A stretch of DNA of 64,000 bases, taken from NCBI GenBank assembly GCA_016718825.1, contig JADKCL010000004.1:1-64000 (forward strand), in the 5' to 3' direction. The notes under the pieces are model-generated. The model was not told the origin of the DNA. It saw only the letters and a list, made by a program, of their open reading frames with translations, and ran no database searches. Each line of letters opens with the position of its first letter. Within the stretch, counting starts at the first letter, position 1. Source of the DNA: Bacteroidota bacterium (GTDB lineage: Bacteria; Bacteroidota; Bacteroidia; J057; JADKCL01). The translations under genes and the position numbers were made by a program. Shown one piece after another: positions 55,001-61,782 of the stretch.

Positions 55001-57382
55001 ACCACGACCACCTTGGCAGCCAATACGCCGGCCTTGGGCAGTGGATTGTGGACCATCGTCTCAGGTGCCGGAGGCTCCATCGCCAATCCATCCAGCCCGA
55101 CATCCCCATTCACTTTGACCGCTGGGGTTACCTACAACTTGCGTTGGACGGTCACCAATCCTCCGTGCAATCCTTCCTTTGATGATGTCCTGATTTTCAC
55201 GGACAACTTGGCCCCAACGGTCAATTGCCCGGCCAATATGACCGCAACCGGAATTCCCGGTCAATGCGCAGGTATTGCCAATTACACTACGCCGGTAGGC
55301 ACCGATAACTGCCCAAGTCCGACAACAGTGCAGACGGCTGGACTCGCAAGCGGTGCCTCATTCCCTGCGGGTATCACCACGAATACGTTTACCACAACGG
55401 ACGTATTTGGCAACACTGCCAGCTGCTCGTTTACCGTCAACGTGGTCGACAATCAGTTCCCAACGATCAATTGTCCGTCCAACATTGTCACAACAGTGAA
55501 TCCAGGCCTTTGCAATGCCACGGTCACATTCCCGACCCCTACGGGTATCGACAACTGTGGTGGTGCGACGACCACACAAATCGCTGGACTCGGTAGTGGA
55601 GCATCGTTCCCGAGAGGAAACGTCCTCAACACGTTCAGAGTGACGGATGGAGCAGGAAACGCTTCAACCTGCTCATTCACCGTTACCGTCAATGACAATG
55701 AGGCCCCTGTGATCAATTGTCCCGCCAATATCACTGCCAATGCAGTGCTCGGCACCTGCAATGCAACTGTCACTTATACCGTGCCGACTGGCACCGACAA
55801 CTGTACAGGTGCCACGACGCTGCGCATCTCAGGTCAAAACAGCGGCACCGTATTCCCGATTGGTGTGACCAACAACATTTTCAGAGTCACAGACGGCAGT
55901 GGCAATTCGACGACGTGCAGCTTTACAGTTACCGTGAATGACAGCGAAGCACCGACTGCCACCTGCCCAGCCAACATTGCAGTGCCCAACAGCCCCGGAA
56001 TGTGTGCCGCAAACGTGAGTTTCACTGCGCCAACCGGGATTGACAATTGCTCTGCAACGACGACGAGTTTGGTATCCGGATTGCCAAGTGGCGGTGCATT
56101 CCCTGTTGGAACGACGACCAATATCTTCGCAGTTTCCGACGTCTCCTCCAACTCTACGACCTGTAGCTTCACCGTGACCGTCTCGGACAATGAAGGGCCG
56201 ACGGCGATTTGTCAGAACATTATCCTGCCACTCGACAGCACGGGGACGGCTACGGTGACCACTGCGGCAGTTGACAACAATTCGGTTGACAATTGTACCT
56301 CGCTGAATTATGCGGTAACGCCGACGACCTTCAACTGCGGGAACTTGGGTGCAAACACCGTCGTGCTGACATTGTCAGACCAAAACGGCAATTCAAGCAC
56401 CTGTTCGGCAGTGGTGACCGTCACTTCGTCGCCGGTTGCCGTAGCGATCCTTGCAGATACAACTTCTTGCGGATTCAACGTTTCCTGCTTTGCAGGGAGT
56501 GATGGCGTTGCAACAGCAAGCGGTGTGGGTGGTTGCCCCACTTACTCATACCTTTGGAGCAACGGGCAATCGGGTGCAACCGCGACCGGACTTGGCGCAG
56601 GTACGCATACCGTAACGGTCACAGACGTGAACGGCGGCACAATCGTGAGCACGATTACCCTGACGACGCCTCCCCCTTTCAACGTCACGACAGCATCCAC
56701 CAATAGCTGCGAAGGTTCTGGAACGGGTACGATTACCGCAGTTGCAACGGGTGGCAACGATTGCCAAAGCCCAACCTATCAATGGAGCAACGGCGCGACA
56801 ACAGCATCCGTTGCCGGTCTTACCCCTGGCATTTACAACCTTACAGTGACCGATGCCGGCGGATGCACGGTTTCCAGGTCCATCACGATCGCTACGTTGC
56901 CAACGCCTTTGCCGACCTTCAGCCAATCTGGCAACACGCTCACATCTACGCAGACGTGGTCGAGTTATCAATGGTTGTTGGGTGGAAACGCCATTCCTGG
57001 AGCAACCAATAGCAGCTTTACGGTGGCGCAATCGGGAACCTATGCTTTGTCAGTGACCGACACCAACGGATGCGCGGGAACTTCAAATGCCGATACCCTG
57101 GTGTTTGTGGGAATGGCAGATCCAACCGGTCAATGGACGGGTTTGAGCATCTATCCGAATCCGACCCGCGATGAGTTCAAATTGCGTACGGAAATGCCGA
57201 TTGGCCATGCGCTGACGGTCACTGTGCGCGACCTCTATGGTAGGGAACTCTTCGCAAGAACCCTTTCCCACTTGGCCCAAGAAGAGATTTTTGAAATCAG
57301 AAACTTGGCTGCGAGCACCTATTTGGTGGAAGTGACCTCCAAAAAGGGGCAACGCAAGGTGTTTCGCTTGGTGGTAGAGTAA
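52073..57382 (+). CDS. Giant modular adhesin-like T9SS protein 2 (1769 aa)
   Basis: Paralogue of the preceding protein. Signal peptide ends near VVALKGQ (residue 38). First glycine-rich domain about 39-300 (FNFTGTVQSYTVPVGATSVT); Ig-like domain starting about 302. This Ig-like domain is interrupted after TTYYAEANG by a second complete glycine-rich domain (about 368-605, FNFTGGAQTFTVPTGVNSVT) and resumes at CTTSPRTAVTVNV. Five PKD-like repeats (about 611-1045; the paralogue has six), four HYR domains plus a variant, two SprB-like repeats, Ig-like segment and a T9SS type A domain nearly identical to the paralogue's (AASTYLVEVTSKKGQRKVFR). No enzymatic motif. Convergent with the thioredoxin operon. 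Confidence 0.88.
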   Translation: MRNYHLRKAYAKRTLARYCSRAIFVWALLLSVVALKGQTTFNFTGTVQSYTVPVGATSVTIDARGAQGGGSFGGAGGLGARMTGTFATTPGEVLSVVVGQQGLLQVGGQVQNSSGGGGGTFVFRAGPSLLVAAGGGGGKCNYTSSAPLHPAAAGQIGTAGGASSDGNPGGVGGAGGPAGLWSSVPCAGGGTGWNSNGGGPYGGLGYNTWTGGPGFCGGGGGGCGGVGGYGGGGGGGNHYGGGGGGGGYSGGGGGTDPTHGGGGGSYNSGTSQANTAGFQPGNGQVIITPIITASPCATPTGVLASPSTICTGSTANLNATSTGNSISWYTVPSGGAPIGTSLSGANFGVTPGSTTTYYAEANGISVGPGSQTFNFTGGAQTFTVPTGVNSVTIVARGARGGTCTNDSTSCGLIGGLGGSATGNLAVVPGQVLTVYVGGRGLPGSAGGFNGGGAGCSNTSTCSSGGGASDVRAGGTGLANRVIVGAGGGGTEYSACNGTGGIGGGLTGGTGSESGVNPRNGGGASQVGGGAGGVGGYNGGTGTLGQGGIAGNHPAGHAGGGGGGYYGGGGSAEDGHAGGGSSYIGGVTAGSTTAGVQSGNGQVVISWTGVSCTTSPRTAVTVNVTQNPTASNAGPNQTLCGTSTTLAANSPASGTGSWSIISGAGGSIATPGSASSGFSGLANTTYTLRWTVANPPCASSTDDVLVTFVGAPTTANAGPDQVLCATSTTLAANAPAVGTGLWSIVSGAGGSIGTPGSASSGFSGTPGVLYVVRWTISNPPCAASTDDVQIYFTPATTVSNAGPNQTICGTSAFLAGNAPSNGTGTWSIIAGSGGNVTNPANENSQFTGNANTTYTLRWTIANSPCPTSIDDVVITLTGAPTVANAGPDQNVCGVSATLAGNPATSGSGTWTIVAGVGGSIATPGSPTSGFSGIQGNTYTLRWTIANPPCTETADDVLIVLNGASTIANAGPNQILCATTTTLAANTPALGSGLWTIVSGAGGSIANPSSPTSPFTLTAGVTYNLRWTVTNPPCNPSFDDVLIFTDNLAPTVNCPANMTATGIPGQCAGIANYTTPVGTDNCPSPTTVQTAGLASGASFPAGITTNTFTTTDVFGNTASCSFTVNVVDNQFPTINCPSNIVTTVNPGLCNATVTFPTPTGIDNCGGATTTQIAGLGSGASFPRGNVLNTFRVTDGAGNASTCSFTVTVNDNEAPVINCPANITANAVLGTCNATVTYTVPTGTDNCTGATTLRISGQNSGTVFPIGVTNNIFRVTDGSGNSTTCSFTVTVNDSEAPTATCPANIAVPNSPGMCAANVSFTAPTGIDNCSATTTSLVSGLPSGGAFPVGTTTNIFAVSDVSSNSTTCSFTVTVSDNEGPTAICQNIILPLDSTGTATVTTAAVDNNSVDNCTSLNYAVTPTTFNCGNLGANTVVLTLSDQNGNSSTCSAVVTVTSSPVAVAILADTTSCGFNVSCFAGSDGVATASGVGGCPTYSYLWSNGQSGATATGLGAGTHTVTVTDVNGGTIVSTITLTTPPPFNVTTASTNSCEGSGTGTITAVATGGNDCQSPTYQWSNGATTASVAGLTPGIYNLTVTDAGGCTVSRSITIATLPTPLPTFSQSGNTLTSTQTWSSYQWLLGGNAIPGATNSSFTVAQSGTYALSVTDTNGCAGTSNADTLVFVGMADPTGQWTGLSIYPNPTRDEFKLRTEMPIGHALTVTVRDLYGRELFARTLSHLAQEEIFEIRNLAASTYLVEVTSKKGQRKVFRLVVE

Positions 57383-57413
57383 CGAATTCACGCGCTCAGT
57401 TTACTGAATAAGG

Positions 57414-57460
57414 AAACTGGTGAACGCTTTGGGTCAAGCACCCAAGGGGTTCACCAGTTT
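57414..57460. terminator. Bidirectional hairpin between convergent genes
   Basis: AAACTGGTGAAC (57414-57425) pairs perfectly with GTTCACCAGTTT (57449-57460), with an inner TTGGGT/ACCCAA stem. It serves the giant gene and the thioredoxin operon. Confidence 0.75.
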
Positions 57461-57530
57461 GATTTTGGGGTCAATCGCGCAAAAGGCACAGTATTGCCCC
57501 AACCAATGTCCGATTTGAAGCAGGGCTTAT

Positions 57531-57833
57531 TTACTGCGGCAAAGCCTGAATCAAGGAAGCGAGTTTCGCAGTAGGTACTACACCCGATTCGCGCCAATGG
57601 ACTTTCCCGCTTTGGAAGATCATCAGCGTAGGCACGCTTTGAATTTGATAGGCACTTGCCGCCTGCGGATTTTTGTCGACGTCGATTTTGATGATGCGCA
57701 CCTGTTCGCCGAGCTGTGACTTGAGATCTTTGAGGATCGGGGCCATCATTTTGCAGGGACCGCACCATTCGGCTGAGAAGTCCACGAGGGTTGGAATGTC
57801 GCTTTTGATGATTTCTGAGAATGAATCTGCCAT
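57531..57833 (-). CDS. Thioredoxin
   Basis: 100 aa cytoplasmic disulfide reductase from the ATG at 57833; the open frame upstream lies in the preceding gene. Active site FSAEWCGPCKMMAPIL, then KIDVDKNPQAASAYQIQSVP with the cis-proline and TLMIFQSGKVHWRESG. Full thioredoxin length. Last gene of a four-gene minus-strand operon with a rhodanese, which suggests a job in persulfide or disulfide handling. Confidence 0.93.
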   Translation of the reverse strand: MADSFSEIIKSDIPTLVDFSAEWCGPCKMMAPILKDLKSQLGEQVRIIKIDVDKNPQAASAYQIQSVPTLMIFQSGKVHWRESGVVPTAKLASLIQALPQ

Positions 57834-57834
57834 C

Positions 57835-58098
57835 TTATTTTGATTTAATTTCTTCGAATTCAATTTCAATCGTGCTGGGGTCTACGTCAACGGCCTGCTG
57901 CTTGTTGCTGCCAAAGTTGCCGGTTCCGCAACCGCCAGCCGCACAACCGAATGCAAACAAGCCCATTGAGGCAAAATAGGCGCCCAAAATCGCCCCCACC
58001 CATTGCTGCGCCATCGCCGCGGAGATGAGCAGGTAGGCTCCAACGCCTAGGAATACCAAGCGTTGAAGCGTCCACCCTGTCAAAATTCTTTCTTTCAT
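57835..58098 (-). CDS. Small DUF2892/YgaP-like membrane protein
   Basis: 87 aa from the ATG at 58098 (MKERILTGWTLQRLVFLG). Two adjacent membrane spans (LVFLGVGAYLLISAAMA and WVGAILGAYFASMGLFAFG) and the cysteine-bearing GCAAGGCGTGNFG. The R-x-V-F-L-G/LGAYF layout is that of the DUF2892 domain often fused or linked to rhodanese. The stop lies one base before the thioredoxin ATG, so the two are coupled. Cysteines may take part in sulfur transfer (inference). Confidence 0.75.
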   Translation of the reverse strand: MKERILTGWTLQRLVFLGVGAYLLISAAMAQQWVGAILGAYFASMGLFAFGCAAGGCGTGNFGSNKQQAVDVDPSTIEIEFEEIKSK

Positions 58099-58121
58099 CG
58101 TTGTTGTCTTTGCAGAATGGC

Positions 58122-58391
58122 TTAGGCGCTCAGGCGGTTGACATTCAGCCATGAACCACCATTGTAGCATTCGATGCCTTGGCTGGAAAGGTAACCTTGG
58201 GCCTGCCCACTCCTATTTCCGGATGCGCAGCAAAGAATCAAAGGTTGCTTGATTTGCTTGAGCTCGTCCATCCGCTGCATCAATTCTTGCAGGGGAATGT
58301 TGATCGAACCCGCAACATGGCCACCCATGAATTCGCCTGGCGTACGTACATCCACCACTGTTCCCTTTTTCTCTTTGATCAAGTTTTCCAT
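58122..58391 (-). CDS. Rhodanese domain protein
   Basis: 89 aa single-domain sulfurtransferase from the ATG at 58391. GTVVDVRTPGEFMGGHVAGS and INIPLQEL are the CDC25/rhodanese signatures; the active-site loop is LCCASGNRSGQAQ, whose CxxGxR-type cysteine would carry a persulfide. Ends YNGGSWLNVN. Same-strand neighbours lie 23 bases away on each side. Likely passes sulfane sulfur to a small membrane or thioredoxin partner. Confidence 0.9.
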   Translation of the reverse strand: MENLIKEKKGTVVDVRTPGEFMGGHVAGSINIPLQELMQRMDELKQIKQPLILCCASGNRSGQAQGYLSSQGIECYNGGSWLNVNRLSA

Positions 58392-58414
58392 TTTCTTCTT
58401 GTTTAATCTGCTCT

Positions 58415-58639
58415 TTAATTCTTGGTCCTGAAAATGTTCAAAAGCAATCCGCCCATCACCGCGCCATACAGCGTGCTGTTGACCGGGCTTGAGGTAATGG
58501 CGCAGCTTCCGCTCGCACAGCCCACGAAATGGTAATAGAGATACCCGCCGACAGCGCCGAGTGCGACACCGACAAGGATCAACCCATATCGTTTGAGGAT
58601 GTTCCCCGCTGCTGCTACCCAATCTTGCTTCTGATTCAT
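58415..58639 (-). CDS. DUF6132-like small membrane protein
   Basis: 74 aa from the ATG at 58639. One membrane span (RYGLILVGVALGAVGGYLYY), then HFVGCASGSCAITSSPVNST with two cysteines and a second hydrophobic stretch (LYGAVMGGLLLNIF). The GCxSGxCxITS phrase is characteristic of small Bacteroidota proteins found with rhodanese genes. First gene of the operon; function unknown. Confidence 0.75.
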   Translation of the reverse strand: MNQKQDWVAAAGNILKRYGLILVGVALGAVGGYLYYHFVGCASGSCAITSSPVNSTLYGAVMGGLLLNIFRTKN

Positions 58640-58801
58640 GGTACAAAGTACGGGAGCCTGCGTTTTAGGATGGGCTACTTGGGTTACATAACAAATGGGC
58701 GAGGGTCCTTTTGAATCGCTGAGCGGATTGTGAAGGTAAAAAGGCGATTGGCCAAGCAAAAATTCCAGCGGGAGAATGAACGCATCGGTATGGCTTTCGC
58801 A

Positions 58802-58844
58802 GAAAAAAAACTCCGTGAGCCAAAACCAATTGCCTCACGGAGTT
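58802..58844 (-). terminator. Rho-independent terminator of the PorE-like operon
   Basis: Read on the minus strand: AACTCCGTGAG (58844-58834), a 14-base loop, CTCACGGAGTT (58819-58809) and then a run of T to 58803. It begins 23 bases after the stop of the OmpA-family gene. Confidence 0.9.
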
Positions 58845-58866
58845 GCATTTCCATTGGAAGGAATTC

Positions 58867-60810
58867 CTATTCTTCCACCGGTAAGACCTTCACGACCTTG
58901 AATTCGGTGCGGCGGTTTTCCTGATGTTCAGGTTCCTCGCATTTGACACCATCGATACAGGAGTTGACAGGCACCTTCTCACCGTAACCTTTGGCATAAA
59001 TACGTTCCTTGGCGATGCCATGGGCGACGATGAAGTCCACCGCGCTTTGGGCACGTTTTTGTGAGAGCTTCGCGTTGTATTTATCACTGCCCCGGCAGTC
59101 AGTATGCGAACCCAACTCAACATAGATTCCGGGATTGTCCATCATGACCGAGATGAGATGGTTGAGATCAGGCTCAGCATCGGGGCGGATGTCCCATTTG
59201 TCGAAGTCATAATAAATGTTTTTGAGCACAATCGGCTTCCCGATTTCCAGGCTGTCCAATTGGAGCAAGACATAATATGTGCGAGAGCGGCGCTGACCAA
59301 AGGTGGAGAGCGTATCGCTCTTGCCGAACATGTTTTCGCGGGCAGCGTGAATGCTGTACCCCATCGACTGCTCGAGCGGGAAGGAAAAATGGCCGTTTCC
59401 GTCGGTTTTGACCGCAATGATGGCCTGTCCGGACTTGAAGCGCAATTCGACAAGGGCATCCCTGACCGGGCGCTGCCCTTTGACTGTGACGACATCTCCC
59501 TCCAATTGAAGGACGACGGGGACTGTGGCAAAGTAGAAAATATCGTCAATTCCTTCGATGCGGTTGCGGTTGCTGGAAAAATAGCCTGTCTTATTTTCTG
59601 CATCCGCAATATATCCAAAGTCATCGCGCGGCGAATTCAATGGATATTTCATATTCACGGGCTCTTGAACGGAGATGGGGGTATGTCCTCCGGACTCAGG
59701 TTGATTCATTGCCGCCTGCATCGAGAATCGGAATACATCCAATCCCCCAAGTCCAGGCCAACCGTCGGATGCGAAATACAGCACCTCGCCGTCTCCCATC
59801 CATGGAAACATTTCATTTCCAGCAGTATTGATCGATTTTCCAAGATTTTCGGGACTTCCCCATCCGGTTGCTGTCTTTCTTGCCTTCCAGATATCCGTGC
59901 CGCCAAAACCTCCTGGACGGTCGGAGACGAAATAGAGCTCCTGCTCATCCTTGCTCAATGCCGGGTGACCACAAGAAAAATCGTCGCTATTGAACGGCAA
60001 CTCGGTGATATCCATCCACATTCCGCTCCTGTTTTCGGCTTGGAATAGCTTCAGGTTGTTGACATAATCATCGCTCTTGCCGCGCTTGCGCTTGACATAA
60101 TTGCTTCGAGTGAAATAGACAATTTTTTGATCTTGCGTGAATACCACAGGGCCTTCATGGTACAAACCGTCAATTGTGCCATTCAATTGCTTCGGGGCGA
60201 CGCGCACACTGTCGCCATCCAGCACTGCCTCATAAAGATCGGTGTAGGGATGGTGTGTCCATTCGGCAATTTTGGGCTTAGGATCGGAGGTACGTTCCGA
60301 AGTAAAAACAACGCCGTCCCCATACCACGCCGGGCTGTAATTGCTCACTTCGTTATTGAGAGGGCCCGCTACTTTGGACACCGCATAAAGAAAACTGTCC
60401 TGCTGAAACGCCGTGACACTATCGCAAGAGATGATGCGATGCGTTGCCAAATGGTCGTTGGGCGCAAGTTGAAGGTAGCGGCCAAAAGCCACCTTTGCAT
60501 CATCATATTTTTTGACCTGCATCAAGGCAAGTCCCAAATTGTACAAATCTGAATGGGCATGCTGCGGATAGGAAACAGCCTTTTTCCACATAATTTCAGC
60601 CATCTTCTTGTCCCCGGTGCGCGTATAGCAATCTGCCAACCTTTGCGTTACGCCATAATCACTTTTCTTCTCCAAGACCTTCGAATAGGAGATAATGGCA
60701 TCTTGGTAGTAGAGATTGGTGTAGTGAATGTCACCTTGCATCCGGCGGAGCATGGTACAACCGCTGAGGATTGCAACCAACGATATTGTTAAAAATAGTT
60801 TTGATTTCAT
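58867..60810 (-). CDS. PorE-like OmpA-family lipoprotein with TPR and beta-propeller
   Basis: 647 aa. The lipobox LVAILSGC puts an acylated Cys near residue 18, so the protein is outer-membrane anchored. TPR helices (about 28-125, DAIISYSKVLEKKSDYGVTQ), then a PD40-type propeller (about 150-430, FTSERTS, YFVSDRPGGFGGTDIWKARK, LYFASDGWPGLGGLDVFR), a carboxypeptidase-regulatory-like domain (VVTVKGQRPVRDALVELRF), and OmpA-like peptidoglycan-binding domain (YYDFDKWDIRPDAEPDLN, ELGSHTDCRGSDKYN). This is exactly the PorE order of the type IX secretion machinery, though many paralogues exist. Follows the PorP/SprF gene by 16 bases. Confidence 0.9.
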   Translation of the reverse strand: MKSKLFLTISLVAILSGCTMLRRMQGDIHYTNLYYQDAIISYSKVLEKKSDYGVTQRLADCYTRTGDKKMAEIMWKKAVSYPQHAHSDLYNLGLALMQVKKYDDAKVAFGRYLQLAPNDHLATHRIISCDSVTAFQQDSFLYAVSKVAGPLNNEVSNYSPAWYGDGVVFTSERTSDPKPKIAEWTHHPYTDLYEAVLDGDSVRVAPKQLNGTIDGLYHEGPVVFTQDQKIVYFTRSNYVKRKRGKSDDYVNNLKLFQAENRSGMWMDITELPFNSDDFSCGHPALSKDEQELYFVSDRPGGFGGTDIWKARKTATGWGSPENLGKSINTAGNEMFPWMGDGEVLYFASDGWPGLGGLDVFRFSMQAAMNQPESGGHTPISVQEPVNMKYPLNSPRDDFGYIADAENKTGYFSSNRNRIEGIDDIFYFATVPVVLQLEGDVVTVKGQRPVRDALVELRFKSGQAIIAVKTDGNGHFSFPLEQSMGYSIHAARENMFGKSDTLSTFGQRRSRTYYVLLQLDSLEIGKPIVLKNIYYDFDKWDIRPDAEPDLNHLISVMMDNPGIYVELGSHTDCRGSDKYNAKLSQKRAQSAVDFIVAHGIAKERIYAKGYGEKVPVNSCIDGVKCEEPEHQENRRTEFKVVKVLPVEE

Positions 60811-60826
60811 TGTTTTGTCCTCCGGA

Positions 60827-61759
60827 TTAGAAATAACGTGGTGATTTCATCTTCAGCACTTTGTAGCCAAAGTCGTACCCGAGCATAATCTCGTGGGACC
60901 CATTGGAATAGCGACTAATGTCGGTGAGTGTGTAGTCATAGGAATACCCCACCCGCAGACGTTTCGTGGCCTGGAATTCCAGCATGCCCACAAAGGAGTC
61001 GCCAGTGCGCCAGGATGCCCCGATCCAGAACATGTTGTTCAGCAACACGTTCATATTCAGGTCTGCCTGAATCGGTGCGCCATGTACATACCGCACCAGA
61101 ACACTGGGTTTTAATGCCACGGAGGGGCTCAATTCGATGACATACCCGACATTGAGGTAATAATGCCTGCGCACATGCGGCAGGGTCGCAATGTTCTCCC
61201 CGATATGAAACATCTCCCTCGGATCATAGCTCAACAACTGCGGGACGGAAAGCCCAGCATAGAACTTGTTGGTATAAAAATAGGCCCCGACGCCGGCATT
61301 GGGAACGAGATTGCGGATGACTCCTTGGTTGAATACCTGATCGTCGGTATCCCAATAAATCAGTTCGTTCAATTTTGCCTTGTAATTCGAGACACCACCT
61401 TTGAGACCGAATGCGAGTTTTGCGTTTTCACCTAACGGGATATGGTAGGCATAATGACCGCTGATTTCAGTGCGGTTGGTCACCCCGATATGATCGTTGG
61501 AAACCGTAAGCCCTACGCCAGAAACCTTGTCACGCAACAAGCTGTGAAAGGTGAAAATCTGTGTAGAGGGGGCACCTTTCCAGCCGGTCCACTGACTGCG
61601 GTGCAGCAAGGTGGTGCTGAAATATTCCTTGCTGCCGGCATACGCCGGATTCAGCAGCAGGCCGTTGAACATGTACTGGCTCACAAGGGCGTCTTGCTGC
61701 GCAAACGCGCTGGCAAAGAGGGCAAATTGGAGCGTGAAAATGATGAATATGCGTTTCAT
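60827..61759 (-). CDS. PorP/SprF family type IX secretion membrane protein
   Basis: 310 aa outer-membrane beta-barrel-like protein with signal peptide (FIIFTLQFALFASAFAQ). QDALVSQYMFNGLLLNPAYAGS is the family hallmark, with VGLTVSNDHIGVTNRTEISG and LRVGYSYDYTLTDISRYSNG near the end. PorP/SprF proteins are needed for secretion or attachment of specific type B C-terminal-domain proteins, and they are typically encoded next to them. The preceding gene here encodes just such a protein, 23 bases away, so this one is probably its dedicated partner. Confidence 0.93.
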   Translation of the reverse strand: MKRIFIIFTLQFALFASAFAQQDALVSQYMFNGLLLNPAYAGSKEYFSTTLLHRSQWTGWKGAPSTQIFTFHSLLRDKVSGVGLTVSNDHIGVTNRTEISGHYAYHIPLGENAKLAFGLKGGVSNYKAKLNELIYWDTDDQVFNQGVIRNLVPNAGVGAYFYTNKFYAGLSVPQLLSYDPREMFHIGENIATLPHVRRHYYLNVGYVIELSPSVALKPSVLVRYVHGAPIQADLNMNVLLNNMFWIGASWRTGDSFVGMLEFQATKRLRVGYSYDYTLTDISRYSNGSHEIMLGYDFGYKVLKMKSPRYF

Positions 61760-61782
61760 AATAGTATTCTCCTTGTGAATGA

